From assembly GCF_008824185.1 (NCBI RefSeq), contig NZ_CP044426.1, positions 1,620,501-1,684,500 of the forward strand: 64,000 bases of DNA, written 5' to 3'. Position 1 is the first letter of the stretch, and the number at the start of each line of letters is the position of its first letter. Of this stretch, positions 31,935-40,271 are shown in pieces. The translations under genes and the position numbers were made by a program. This stretch comes from Paracoccus pantotrophus (lineage in GTDB: Bacteria > Pseudomonadota > Alphaproteobacteria > Rhodobacterales > Rhodobacteraceae). A model generated the notes under the pieces. It had not been told where the DNA came from, did no database searches, and worked only from the letters and a program-made list of their open reading frames with translations.

Positions 31935-32168
31935 ATGGGTAAGCACGAACCAGCTTTCGCGCCGCGCCTGCTGCCGGCGCCCGAGGCTGCGCATTACCTC
32001 GGGATCAGCGAGACCACGCTGCGCGGCCTCGGCCTACCCCGCCGGATGCTGGGGGGAAAGCGGCTCTATGATCGCATAACGCTTGACGAATACGCGTCCG
32101 GCCTTCCTGTTGAGGGGGAGGTCGATGATGACGAGGTCAGCAGGTGCGACAAAATTTTCGGGACGTGA
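31935..32168 (+). CDS. xis: Excisionase-like MerR/AlpA-type DNA-binding protein
   Basis: A 77-aa protein starting MGKHEPAFAPRLLPAPEAAH after GAAGGAGGG. A helix-turn-helix of the excisionase/AlpA type (AAHYLGISETTLRGLGLPRR) is followed by a short wing (KRLYDRITLDEYASGL). The stop overlaps the integrase start (TGATG), the standard xis-int coupling. It would direct integrase towards excision and may regulate phage transcription. The acidic C-terminal tail (EGEVDDDEV) is unremarkable. Confidence 0.75.
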   Translation: MGKHEPAFAPRLLPAPEAAHYLGISETTLRGLGLPRRMLGGKRLYDRITLDEYASGLPVEGEVDDDEVSRCDKIFGT

Positions 32169-33229
32169 TGCTTCCTCGTGTGCACAGGGTGAAAAAAGGC
32201 GGCAAGGTCTATCGCTGGCATAGACCGACGCGAACGAAGCTGCCCGACGACATCCCGGAATCGCATCCCGATTTCATAGCCGCATGGGCGGCGGCTGACG
32301 CCATAAAGGGCAAGCCCCAGCCGGCCGACCCGAATGGGACCATAGCCGCAGCCATCACCATGATGCTGGGATCGGCCCATGTCCGGGCATTTTCCGCAGT
32401 CTACAAGCACGAGGTCAGGCGCGAGGCGGATGCGATTCGAAAAGAGTATGGGACAGCCCCAGCCGCCGGCTTGCGGGAGCATCACATCACCGCAGACCTC
32501 GCCAAGCTTGAGCCCCGGCGCGCCAATGCGCGGCTGAAGGTCTGGCGACTCATCTGCAAGACGGCGAAGGATCGGACCCTGATGAAGTCGGACCCATCAG
32601 CCGGCATCCGAAAGATCAGCATCAAAACTGATGGCTATGCCGCATGGTCAGCTGACGACGTGGAAAAGTTCCGCGACCGATGGGCAATCGGCACCGTGCA
32701 ACGCGCCTGTTTCGAGTTGGTGTTCTGGACCGCGGCGCGCACCGTGGATGCGGTAGCGATCGGTCGCCAACATGTCGGGCGCGATGGACTGCTGGTCTTC
32801 AAGCAAAGCAAGACGGGCGGGCGGGCGCATGTGCCATGGACATCGCCGCTTCCCGATTACGCGAAGGGCTGGGACCGCGAGCGCAAGGCTGTCCGAGAGG
32901 CCGTCGCGGCGCTCGCCGGGGATATGACATTCCTGCAGACGGAGACGGGGCGTGCCCGCAGCATCAAGGGCCTGGGGAACGTGATAAACGACGCCGCGCG
33001 GGATGCAGGCCTGGAGAACCGCACCGCTCACGGGCTGCGGAAGGCCAGGCTGACGATGATCGCGGAATGCGGAGGATCGGCTCACGCGATCATGGCCTGG
33101 GGCGGTCACAAGACGCTTGCGGAAGCCCAGAGATACACCCAGGCGGCGGAGATGAAGCGGCTCGTTCTGGGCACGGAACAAGAACAGAACGAAGTAAACC
33201 GGCCCATGGCGGCTGTAAACCGGACGTAA
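32168..33229 (+). CDS. int: Tyrosine recombinase, prophage integrase
   Basis: A 353-aa protein of the phage integrase family. The N-terminal arm/core-binding part (about residues 1-160) precedes the catalytic domain: Arg in WTAARTVDAVAI, Lys in QSKTGGRAHVPW, HGLRKARLTMIAE (H-x-x-R), WGGHKTLAEAQ and the nucleophile Tyr in AQRYTQAAEM. All catalytic residues are present and the frame is intact. The start shares its A with the xis stop; an ATG 8 codons upstream (32144) is less likely. It ends 32 bp from the tRNA-Ile 3' end, which it presumably uses as attB. Confidence 0.9.
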   Translation: MLPRVHRVKKGGKVYRWHRPTRTKLPDDIPESHPDFIAAWAAADAIKGKPQPADPNGTIAAAITMMLGSAHVRAFSAVYKHEVRREADAIRKEYGTAPAAGLREHHITADLAKLEPRRANARLKVWRLICKTAKDRTLMKSDPSAGIRKISIKTDGYAAWSADDVEKFRDRWAIGTVQRACFELVFWTAARTVDAVAIGRQHVGRDGLLVFKQSKTGGRAHVPWTSPLPDYAKGWDRERKAVREAVAALAGDMTFLQTETGRARSIKGLGNVINDAARDAGLENRTAHGLRKARLTMIAECGGSAHAIMAWGGHKTLAEAQRYTQAAEMKRLVLGTEQEQNEVNRPMAAVNRT

Positions 33230-33261
33230 ATCCGTTTGATTTCAACGCTCTACAAAGTTCG

Positions 33262-33277
33262 TGGTAGGCCCGGAGGG
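33262..33277. repeat. attR: Right attachment site core (3' end of tRNA-Ile)
   Basis: TGGTAGGCCCGGAGGG covers the encoded CCA, discriminator, acceptor 3' strand and the start of the T stem of the tRNA. It is identical to the core at 17704-17719. Confidence 0.85.
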
Positions 33278-33337
33278 ACTCGAACCCCCAACCAAGGCGT
33301 TATGAGCGCCCTGCTCTGACCATTGAGCTACAGGCCC
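33262..33337 (-). tRNA. ileX: tRNA-Ile (anticodon CAU, lysidine type)
   Basis: A 76-nt cloverleaf on the minus strand with encoded CCA. The acceptor GGGCCTG pairs with CGGGCCT (two wobbles), the D arm is GCTC...GAGC, the anticodon loop is CTCATAA, and the T arm contains GGTTCGAGTCC. The CAU anticodon with this body resembles E. coli ileX rather than Met tRNAs; TilS would modify C34 to lysidine for AUA decoding. Its 3' end serves as phage attachment site and is regenerated intact. Confidence 0.9.
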
Positions 33338-33509
33338 CGAACGGCGTCACCATTGATCGAGCCGGCCCGCCTCGTCAAGGCCGGGATCGCCGCATCGCGG
33401 GAAATCCCCGGCAAGCGGGCCGGCATCAGCTCTTGATCCCGCATCCCGCCTGTGGGCTGATGGCGCATGAAGCCGTGACACGACGCGGCATGAAACCGGA
33501 GGTCCGACC

Positions 33510-34448
33510 ATGTCCAGAACCGCCCCGCTGTCACCCCTCGTCCTTGCCCTCGTCGCCGCCGCGCCCGCGCTGGCGGACGAACCCGCCAGCTGCGGCACCG
33601 TCCGCTTCTCGGATCCGGGCTGGACAGACATCACCGCGACGAACGGCGTCGCCACCGCCCTGCTGCAAGGGCTGGGCTACCGGCCGGACGTGCGCACCCT
33701 GTCGGTGCCGGTCGGCTACGAGGCGCTCAAGAACGGCGATACCGATATCTTCCTGGGCAACTGGATGCCCGCGCAGCAGAAATTCCGCGACGACCTGGAC
33801 GCCTCGGGCCAGACCGAGGAGTTGGTGCAGAATCTGACCGGCGCCAAGTTCACCCTGGCCGTCACCGATGCGGCCGCCGACCTCGGCGTCAAGGATTTCG
33901 CCGATCTCGACGCGCACAAGGACGCCTTCCAGGGCAAGATCTATGGCATCGAGCCCGGCGCGCCGGCAAACCAGACCATCCAGGGCATGATCGAGGCGGA
34001 CAAGTTCGGCCTCGGCGATTGGGAACTGGTCGAATCGAGCGAACAGGGCATGCTGGCCCAAGTGGCGCGCAACGATGCGGCCGGCCTGCCCTCGGTCTTC
34101 CTGGCCTGGGCGCCGCACCCGATGAACGTCAAGCTGGACATCACCTATCTGTCGGGCGGCGATGCGGAGTTCGGTCCCGATTTCGGCGGCGCCACCGTGC
34201 ACACGCTGGCCCGCAAGGAATGGGTCGCCGCCTGCCCCAACGCCGCGAAGCTGTTCGGCCAGCTGGTCTTTACCGTGGAGATGGAGAACCTGCTGATGGG
34301 CAGGATCCTGGACGAGGGCATGGATGCGGCCCAGGCCGCCAAGGGCTGGATCGCCGAGAACCCGGATGCGGTGGCGGCATGGCTTGACGGCGTGACCACG
34401 CTGGATGGAAAACCCGGCGCGGAAGCAGTCATGGCATCGGTGAAGTAA
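33510..34448 (+). CDS. choX: Choline-type (ChoX/ProX) ABC transporter substrate-binding protein
   Basis: A 312-aa periplasmic binding protein with signal peptide (about residues 1-22, ending ALA-DE). The aromatic positions Trp38, Asp40, Trp85 and Trp200 have the same spacing as the choline-binding cage I recall for Sinorhizobium ChoX (Trp43, Asp45, Trp90, Trp205). The Tyr119 position would be Phe114 here. It would capture choline or a relative for an ABC importer, but no permease or ATPase gene is adjacent. It is directly followed by choline sulfatase, suggesting the ligand might be choline-O-sulfate. A GGAGG ribosome site precedes the ATG. Confidence 0.85.
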   Translation: MSRTAPLSPLVLALVAAAPALADEPASCGTVRFSDPGWTDITATNGVATALLQGLGYRPDVRTLSVPVGYEALKNGDTDIFLGNWMPAQQKFRDDLDASGQTEELVQNLTGAKFTLAVTDAAADLGVKDFADLDAHKDAFQGKIYGIEPGAPANQTIQGMIEADKFGLGDWELVESSEQGMLAQVARNDAAGLPSVFLAWAPHPMNVKLDITYLSGGDAEFGPDFGGATVHTLARKEWVAACPNAAKLFGQLVFTVEMENLLMGRILDEGMDAAQAAKGWIAENPDAVAAWLDGVTTLDGKPGAEAVMASVK

Positions 34449-35945
34449 TTGCAACGACCCAATATCCTGATCGTGATGGCCGACCAGCTGTCGGGGGTGC
34501 TGTTCCCCGACGGCCCGGCCGAGTTCCTGCATGTGCCGCATCTGCGGTCGCTGGCGGAGCGGTCGACCCGCTATGCCAGCGCCTATACCGGCAGCCCGCT
34601 CTGCGCGCCCGGCCGCGCCAGCTTCATGTCCGGGCAGCTGCCGCGCCGCACGCGGGTCTATGACAATGCGGCCGAGTTCTGCTCGGACATCCCGACCTAT
34701 GCCCATCACCTGCGCCGGGCGGGCTATCACACCTGCCTGTCGGGCAAGATGCATTTCGTCGGCCCCGACCAGCTGCACGGTTTCGAGGAGCGGCTGACCA
34801 CCGACATCTATCCGGCCGATTTCGGCTGGACCCCGGATTATCGCCGCCCCGGCGAACGCATCGACTGGTGGTATCACAACCTGGGTTCCGTGACCGGCGC
34901 CGGCGTGGCCGAGATCACCAACCAGTATGAATATGACGACGAGGTCGCCTATCACGCCACCCGCAAGCTCTACGACCTGGCGCGCGGCGGCGACGAGCGG
35001 CCCTGGTGCCTGACGGTCAGCTTCACCCATCCGCACGACCCTTTCGTCGCCCGGCGCAAGTATTGGGATCTCTACGAGGGCATCCCCGAACTGGAGCCGC
35101 CCGAGGCCATTCCCTATGACCGGATGGACCCGCATTCGCAGCGGCTGATGGATGCCTGCGACTGGCGGGCCTTCGACATCACGCCGGACCACATCCGCCG
35201 CGCCCGGCAGGGCTATTTCGCCAATATCTCCTATGTCGACGACAAGCTGGGCGAGATCCTGGACGTGCTGGAGCGCACCCGGCAGGAGGCGATCGTGGTC
35301 TTCCTGTCGGACCATGGCGAGATGCTGGGCGGCCGCGGGCTGTGGTTCAAGATGAACTTCTTCGAGGGCTCGGCGCGGGTGCCCCTGATGATCGCGGCGC
35401 CGGGCATGGCGCCGGGGCGGGTGGAGGTGCCGGTCTCGACCATCGACGTGCTGCCGACGCTTTGCGAGCTTGCCGGCATCTCGATGGCCGAGGTCGCGCC
35501 CTGGACCGACGGGCGCTCGCTGGCGCAGGGCGCCGAGGGGCGCGGGCCGGTGGCGATGGAATACGCGGCCGAGGGCAGCATCGCGCCGCTGGTCTGCCTG
35601 CGCGACGGCGACTGGAAATACGTCGCCTGCACGGCCGATCCCGAAATGCTCTACAATCTCGCCGAAGACCCGGACGAGCGGGTGAACCGGGCGACCGATC
35701 CGGCGGCGGCCGGGGTACTGGCGCGGATGCGGGACATGGCGGCCGAACGCTGGGATCTGGCCGCCTATGACGCCGAGGTGCGCGAAAGTCAGGCCCGGCG
35801 CTGGGTGGTCTACGAGGCGCTGCGCAACGGCGCCTATTTCCCCTGGGACCACCAACCGCTGATGCAGGCATCCGAACGCTACATGCGCAACCACATGGAC
35901 CTGAACGTGCTGGAGGAGGCCAAGCGCTTTCCGCGCGGCGAATAG
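34449..35945 (+). CDS. betC: Choline-sulfatase
   Basis: A 498-aa sulfatase starting QRPNILIVMADQLSGVLFPD after the initiator. The formylglycine motif C-x-P-x-R is CAPGRASFMSG with Cys52, followed by metal residues (the N-terminal Asp and VFLSDHGEMLGGRGLW). The C-terminus contains PWDHQPLMQASERYMRNHMD, typical of BetC. It hydrolyses choline-O-sulfate to choline and sulfate in the cytoplasm, feeding glycine betaine synthesis. The start is TTG immediately after the choX stop, with no ATG or GTG nearby; translation probably continues from choX. betA/betB/betI are not in the window. Confidence 0.9.
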   Translation: MQRPNILIVMADQLSGVLFPDGPAEFLHVPHLRSLAERSTRYASAYTGSPLCAPGRASFMSGQLPRRTRVYDNAAEFCSDIPTYAHHLRRAGYHTCLSGKMHFVGPDQLHGFEERLTTDIYPADFGWTPDYRRPGERIDWWYHNLGSVTGAGVAEITNQYEYDDEVAYHATRKLYDLARGGDERPWCLTVSFTHPHDPFVARRKYWDLYEGIPELEPPEAIPYDRMDPHSQRLMDACDWRAFDITPDHIRRARQGYFANISYVDDKLGEILDVLERTRQEAIVVFLSDHGEMLGGRGLWFKMNFFEGSARVPLMIAAPGMAPGRVEVPVSTIDVLPTLCELAGISMAEVAPWTDGRSLAQGAEGRGPVAMEYAAEGSIAPLVCLRDGDWKYVACTADPEMLYNLAEDPDERVNRATDPAAAGVLARMRDMAAERWDLAAYDAEVRESQARRWVVYEALRNGAYFPWDHQPLMQASERYMRNHMDLNVLEEAKRFPRGE

Positions 35946-35989
35946 GGTCGCGCCTGGGCGATCCGCCGCCGGGGGCTGTCTGCCCCCGG

Positions 35990-36018
35990 ACCCCCGAGGA
36001 TATTTGGCCAAGGGAGAA
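35990..36018 (+). repeat. Intergenic GAGGATATTTGG.CAAG repeat, copy 4, with preceding hairpin
   Basis: CCGAGGATATTTGGCCAAGG follows a CCGGGGGC/GCCCCCGG hairpin (35969-35989) about 25 bp after the betC stop. It is the same element as the copies at 1766, 1924 and 13171. The hairpin may help end the betC transcript. Confidence 0.7.
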
Positions 36019-36125
36019 ACAGGCCAGTGTCCCCCGGCCGGGCCGCGACCCTGTGCCGCAGCAAGGAACCCGCGGCGCGGGCGGGGCGTTAGCCCGCCGT
36101 CATGAGCCAAGAGGGGATTTCCGCC

Positions 36126-36707
36126 ATGTCCGACCTGCTTGTCATCGCCTTCGACGACGAGGCGACCGGCTTCGAGCTGCGCACCGAACTGGTCAAGATG
36201 CAGAAGGAATATCTGATCGAGCTCGAGGACGCCGTGGTCGTCACCCGCCCCTCGGCCGAGGACATCCAGCTGCACCAGGCCGTGAACCTGACCGCGGCGG
36301 GCGCGCTTGGCGGCGGCTTCTGGGGCACGCTGGTCGGGCTGATCTTCCTCAATCCGCTGATCGGCGCCGCGGTGGGCGCGGGCGCGGGCGCCATCGCCGG
36401 CACGCTGTCCGACATCGGCATCAACGACGATTTCATGCGTGAGCTTGGCCAATCCATCCCGCCCGGCGGCTCGGCGGTATTCATCCTGGTGCGCAAGATG
36501 ACCGCCGACAAGGTGCTGGCGCGGCTGGAAGGCTTCCACCTGAGGGGCCGGGTGCTGCAAAGCTCGCTGCCCGAGGCCGAGGAGGCGCGCCTGCGCGAGG
36601 CCTTCGCCGGCGGCAGGCTGGGCTCGGCGCTCGGCATGCCGCATGTGGACCGGCCTGCCTCGGGGGCGGCGGCGGCGGAAGGATCGGACCCCTCGCCCTC
36701 GGCCTGA
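36126..36707 (+). CDS. DUF1269 membrane protein
   Basis: A 193-aa protein starting MSDLLVIAFDDEATGFELRT, the opening of the DUF1269 family. The central Gly/Ala-rich hydrophobic stretch (about residues 57-100; GGGFWGTLVGLIFLNPLIGA, VGAGAGAIAGTLSDIGI) forms one or two membrane segments. The C-terminal part FMRELGQSIPPGGSAVFILV is conserved. Function is unknown; family members are often described as stress or acid-response related membrane proteins. An in-frame ATG eight codons upstream (36102) lacks conservation. It is followed 39 bp later by mtgA. Confidence 0.8.
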   Translation: MSDLLVIAFDDEATGFELRTELVKMQKEYLIELEDAVVVTRPSAEDIQLHQAVNLTAAGALGGGFWGTLVGLIFLNPLIGAAVGAGAGAIAGTLSDIGINDDFMRELGQSIPPGGSAVFILVRKMTADKVLARLEGFHLRGRVLQSSLPEAEEARLREAFAGGRLGSALGMPHVDRPASGAAAAEGSDPSPSA

Positions 36708-36746
36708 CGCTTGACGCAAGGGGCATGGGCGTGACAGGACGCCGCC

Positions 36747-37505
36747 ATGCCCCACCGCATGGACACCCTTGACGACAATCCCGAGGCGCCGATGCCGCGC
36801 CGGCGCCGCGGCCTGCGCGGCTGGCGGCCCCTGCGGCGCCTGGCGCTGTGGCTGTGGTCCTGGCTGCGCTGGATCGGGGCGCGGCTGCTGGCGCTGATGT
36901 TCGTGCTGGTCTTCCTGTTTTCCTTCGTCAACCCGCCGACCACCTGGACCATCATCCAGGGCCAGCGCGAATTTCCCGGCCGGGCCTCGCGCGAATGGGT
37001 GGGCCTGGACCAGGTCTCGCCGCATATGGTCCGCGCCGTGGTCGCGGCCGAGGATGCGAATTTCTGCAACCACTGGGGCTTCGACATGGTCGAGATCCGC
37101 CGGGTCATCGCCTCGGGCTCGTCGCGCGGCGCCTCGACCATCACCCAGCAGACGGCGAAGAACGTCTTCCTGTGGCAGGGGCGCAGCTGGCCGCGCAAGG
37201 TGATGGAGACGGCCTATACCCCGATGATCGAGGCGCTGTGGTCCAAGCGCCGCATCGTCGAGGTCTATCTGAACATCGCCGAATTCGGCCGCGGCGTCTT
37301 CGGCATCAAGGCGGCCTCGGAGTATTACTTCAAGACCACGCCCGACAAGCTGAGCCTGCGACAGGCGGCGGCGCTGGCCTCGATCCTGCCCGCGCCGCGC
37401 ACGCGCAACCCGCAGACCGGCTCGGCCCGCACCCGCTCGATCGTCAGCGGCGCCGAGACGATCCGGGCGGATGGCCGCGATTCCTGCCTAGGGCTTGGGC
37501 GCTGA
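36747..37505 (+). CDS. mtgA: Monofunctional biosynthetic peptidoglycan transglycosylase
   Basis: A 252-aa GT51 enzyme. A Pro/Arg-rich cytoplasmic N-terminus is followed by one membrane anchor (about residues 45-61, LLALMFVLVFLFSFV). The catalytic domain has Glu102 in AAEDANFCNHWG, RGASTITQQTAKN, and the RKVMETAYTPMIEALWSKRR / IVEVYLNIAEFG blocks. It polymerises lipid II into glycan strands on the periplasmic face. Length and motifs are standard. A second possible ATG (36759) removes only four residues. It is in the same direction as the DUF1269 gene. Confidence 0.93.
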   Translation: MPHRMDTLDDNPEAPMPRRRRGLRGWRPLRRLALWLWSWLRWIGARLLALMFVLVFLFSFVNPPTTWTIIQGQREFPGRASREWVGLDQVSPHMVRAVVAAEDANFCNHWGFDMVEIRRVIASGSSRGASTITQQTAKNVFLWQGRSWPRKVMETAYTPMIEALWSKRRIVEVYLNIAEFGRGVFGIKAASEYYFKTTPDKLSLRQAAALASILPAPRTRNPQTGSARTRSIVSGAETIRADGRDSCLGLGR

Positions 37506-37592
37506 TCCGCGCCCTGCCCGCGCATCGCGGTTGAAACCGCGCGCCCCTGGGCGTATCAACCGAAGACCCGAGAACGAACCGGTTTTCCCCTG

Positions 37593-38282
37593 ATGAATAC
37601 TTCCTCGCCCAGTTCCACGATTCGCCTTTACCATGTCGCCCTGTCGCCCTTTTGCCGCAAGGTCCGGCTGGTGCTGGCCGAAAAGCGCATCGAGGTCGAG
37701 CTGGTCGAGGATCGTTTCTGGGAGCCGGGCTCGGAAATCATGCGCCGCAACCCCGCCGGCAAGCTGCCGGTGCTGCGCATGGATGGCCGGCTTCTGGCCG
37801 AAAGCCAGGCGATCTGCGAATACCTGGACGAGATCCAGCCGCAGCCCTCGCTGATGCCGGCGCTGCCGGCCGAACGCTACGAGGTGCGCCGGCTTTGCGC
37901 GTGGTTCGACGACAAGTTCAACGCCGAGGTGACGCGGCCGGTGATGAACGAGCGGGTCTGGAAGAAGGTGATGCGCCTGGGCTATCCGGATTCGCGCACC
38001 GTCAAGGCCGGGCTTTCGGCGATCCGCTATCACCTGGACTACATGAAAAGCCTGCTCGAACATCGCCGCTGGCTGGCTGGCGACGTGATGACGCTGGCCG
38101 ATTTCGCCGCCGCGGCGCATCTGTCCTGCCTCGACTACATCTCGGACGTGGACTGGACCCATTCGGCCGAGGTGCAGGAATGGTATGCCAAGATCAAGTC
38201 GCGGCCCGCCTTCCGCAGCCTGCTGGCCGACCACCTGCCGGGCGTTCACCCGGCGCCGCATTATGCGCTGCTCGACTTCTAG
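37593..38282 (+). CDS. Glutathione S-transferase family protein
   Basis: A 229-aa cytoplasmic protein. The thioredoxin-like N-terminal domain (about residues 8-85) has LYHVALSPFCRKVRLVLAEK with a Ser-Pro-Phe-Cys active-site region, KLPVLRMDGRLLAESQAICE as the glutathione cis-Pro/Ser segment, and an all-helical C-terminal domain (about 95-220). The SPFC pattern resembles omega/beta-like GSTs that reduce disulfides. No substrate can be named. It lies directly upstream of queG; the TTG start of queG is 38 bp after the stop. Confidence 0.88.
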   Translation: MNTSSPSSTIRLYHVALSPFCRKVRLVLAEKRIEVELVEDRFWEPGSEIMRRNPAGKLPVLRMDGRLLAESQAICEYLDEIQPQPSLMPALPAERYEVRRLCAWFDDKFNAEVTRPVMNERVWKKVMRLGYPDSRTVKAGLSAIRYHLDYMKSLLEHRRWLAGDVMTLADFAAAAHLSCLDYISDVDWTHSAEVQEWYAKIKSRPAFRSLLADHLPGVHPAPHYALLDF

Positions 38283-38319
38283 GCCGACCGACAGACCGAC
38301 CGACCCGGCGGAGATCCGT

Positions 38320-39327
38320 TTGCGGCTGGAACAGCAGGCGCGGGCCGAGGGTTTCTCGGCCCTTGGCATTTGCGCCCCCGACGCGAACCCGCAACTGCCC
38401 GAGCGGCTGGCCGCCTTCCTGGCCGAAGGCCGGCATGGCCAGATGGGCTGGATGGCCGAGCGGGCGCATTGGCGCGCCTCGCCCGCAAGCCTGTGGCCCG
38501 AGGCGCGCTCGGTCGTCATGCTGGCCGAGCTCTACACGCCCGAGCACGACCCGATGGAGGCCGTCCGCCACAAGGATCGCGGCACGGTCAGCGTCTATGC
38601 CCATGGCAAGGATTATCACGACCTGGTCAAGAAGCGGCTGAAGCGCCTGGGCGGCTGGCTGGTCGGGCTGACCGGCTGCGAGATCAAGGTCTTTGTCGAC
38701 ACCGCCCCGGTGATGGAAAAGCCGCTGGCGCAGGCGGCGGGACTGGGCTGGCAGGGCAAGCACACCAACCTGCTGTCGCGGGAGCTGGGCAGCTGGTTCT
38801 TCCTGGGCGCGATCTTTACCACGCTGGAGCTGCCCAAGGACGCTGCGGAACGCTCGCATTGCGGCTCGTGCCGGGCCTGCCTCGACGCCTGCCCGACCGG
38901 GGCCTTTCCGGCGCCCTATCAGCTGGACGCGCGGCGCTGCATCTCTTACCTGACCATCGAGCACAAGGGGCCGGTCGATCCCGAGCTGCGGCCGATGCTG
39001 GGCAATCGCATCTATGGCTGCGACGATTGCCTGGCCGCCTGCCCCTGGAACAAGTTCGCACAGGCAGCGACCGAGCTGCGCTATCACGGCCCCCATGGCG
39101 CGCCGGCGCTGGCGGAACTGGCGCAACTGGACGACGCGGGGTTCCGCGAGCATTTCTCGGGCAGCCCGATCAAGCGCATCGGGCGCGACCGCATGGTCAG
39201 GAACGTGCTTTACGCCATCGGCAATTCGGGGCTTGCACATCTGCGTCCGCTGGCCGAAGCATTGGCCGATGACCCCGACCCGGCCGTCGCCGACGCGGCA
39301 CGCTGGGCATGCGAGCGATTGCCATGA
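38320..39327 (+). CDS. queG: Epoxyqueuosine reductase QueG
   Basis: A 335-aa protein from TTG at 38320, chosen because RLEQQARAEGFSALGICAPD matches the family N-terminus and CGGAG lies upstream; no ATG is available in the right place. Two [4Fe-4S] clusters are indicated by CGSCRACLDACPTGAF and CDDCLAACPWNKFAQ. The cobalamin-binding part contains VFVDTAPVMEKPLAQAAGLG. QueG reduces epoxyqueuosine to queuosine in tRNA. The C-terminal HEAT-like tail (LAEALADDPDPAVADAARWA) is present. The stop overlaps the EamA gene start (ATGA). Confidence 0.93.
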   Translation: MRLEQQARAEGFSALGICAPDANPQLPERLAAFLAEGRHGQMGWMAERAHWRASPASLWPEARSVVMLAELYTPEHDPMEAVRHKDRGTVSVYAHGKDYHDLVKKRLKRLGGWLVGLTGCEIKVFVDTAPVMEKPLAQAAGLGWQGKHTNLLSRELGSWFFLGAIFTTLELPKDAAERSHCGSCRACLDACPTGAFPAPYQLDARRCISYLTIEHKGPVDPELRPMLGNRIYGCDDCLAACPWNKFAQAATELRYHGPHGAPALAELAQLDDAGFREHFSGSPIKRIGRDRMVRNVLYAIGNSGLAHLRPLAEALADDPDPAVADAARWACERLP

Positions 39328-40265
39328 TCCAGACGCCCCCAAGCCCGCTGCGCGGCATCCTGCTGAAATGCCTCAGCGTGCTGGTGTTCACCATCATGGC
39401 CTCGATCGTCAAGGCGACCGCCGAGGGCGGCCTGGGCGTGCCGCCGGGCCAGCAGGTCTTCTTCCGTTCGCTTTTCGCCATCCCGGTCATCCTGGTCTGG
39501 CTGGCATTCCGGCACGAACTGGGCGTCGGCCTCAGAACCTTTCGCCCGATGGGGCATTTCTATCGCGGCGTGATCGGCACCGCCGCCATGGGGCTGGGCT
39601 TCTGGGCGCTGGCCCTGCTGCCTTTCCCCGAGGTCACGGCCATCGGCTATGCCGCGCCGCTGCTGACGGTGATCTTCGCCGCCATGTTCCTGGGCGAGGA
39701 CGTGCGGCTGTTCCGCCTGTCCATGGTGGTGCTGGGGCTGGTCGGCGTGGTGATCGTGCTGTCGCCGCGGCTGAGCTTCGGCGCCGCCATGGGCTACAAG
39801 GAAAGCCTGGGCGCCATGGTCACGCTGTCGGGCGCCGCCTGCACGGCGCTGGCGCAGATCTTCGTGCGCAAGCTGGTGCAGGAGGAACGCACCTCGGCCA
39901 TCGTGTTCTGGTTCTCGGTCACATCGACGCTGCTGGGACTGCTGACGGTGCCTTTCGGCTGGGTGATGCCCGATGCCGAAACCGCGGCGCTGCTGGTCAT
40001 GATCGGGCTGCTGGGCGGGCTGGGGCAGATCCTGCTGACCTCGGCCTATCGCTATGCCGATGCCTCGCTGGTGGCGCCCTTTGAATATGCCTCGATGCTG
40101 CTGGCGCTGCTGATCGGCTGGTTCGTCTTCGACGAGGCGCCGACGCTGGTGATGCTGGCGGGCGCCGCGCTGGTCATCACCGCCGGCATCCTGATCATCT
40201 GGCGCGAGCGGCAGCTGGGGCTGGAGCGCAACCGCCAGCGCAAAGCCATGACCCCGCAGGGCTAG
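39324..40265 (+). CDS. EamA/DMT family transporter
   Basis: A 313-aa integral membrane protein with about ten hydrophobic segments and the two EamA repeats (residues about 13-145 and 160-295). It begins MIQTPPSPLRGILLKCLSVL. The fold is that of drug/metabolite exporters such as RhtA, RarD or S-adenosylmethionine transporters; the substrate cannot be read from sequence. The ATG overlaps the queG stop by ATGA, so translation is coupled; an upstream ATG at 39309 is also possible. It is convergent with the sulfotransferase gene at 40272. Confidence 0.87.
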   Translation: MIQTPPSPLRGILLKCLSVLVFTIMASIVKATAEGGLGVPPGQQVFFRSLFAIPVILVWLAFRHELGVGLRTFRPMGHFYRGVIGTAAMGLGFWALALLPFPEVTAIGYAAPLLTVIFAAMFLGEDVRLFRLSMVVLGLVGVVIVLSPRLSFGAAMGYKESLGAMVTLSGAACTALAQIFVRKLVQEERTSAIVFWFSVTSTLLGLLTVPFGWVMPDAETAALLVMIGLLGGLGQILLTSAYRYADASLVAPFEYASMLLALLIGWFVFDEAPTLVMLAGAALVITAGILIIWRERQLGLERNRQRKAMTPQG

Positions 40266-40271
40266 GCAGGG

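Larger units (their letters stand above)
17704..33277 (+). mobile_element. Defective prophage of about 15.6 kb integrated in tRNA-Ile(CAU)
   Basis: It is bounded by the direct repeat TGGTAGGCCCGGAGGG, of which the right copy is the 3' end of an intact tRNA gene. The integrase gene ends 32 bp from the right boundary. Gene content from left: three small membrane or holin genes, an endolysin, a host-like moron gene, tail fibre, tail tip, NlpC-like protein, two tail proteins and a truncated tape measure (all minus except the moron). Then on the plus strand come the remains of a C5 methylase, a zinc-finger protein, excisionase and integrase. No terminase, portal, capsid, tail tube, replication or repressor gene is present, so it cannot make particles alone, although int and xis look intact. 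Confidence 0.88.

Noticed and set aside
33531..37073. A very long open frame (about 1180 codons) on the minus strand
   Set aside because: It lies antisense to choX, betC, the DUF1269 gene and part of mtgA, all clearly real. The translation is rich in His, Arg, Gln and Gly and has no family pattern; it arises from high-GC codon bias.
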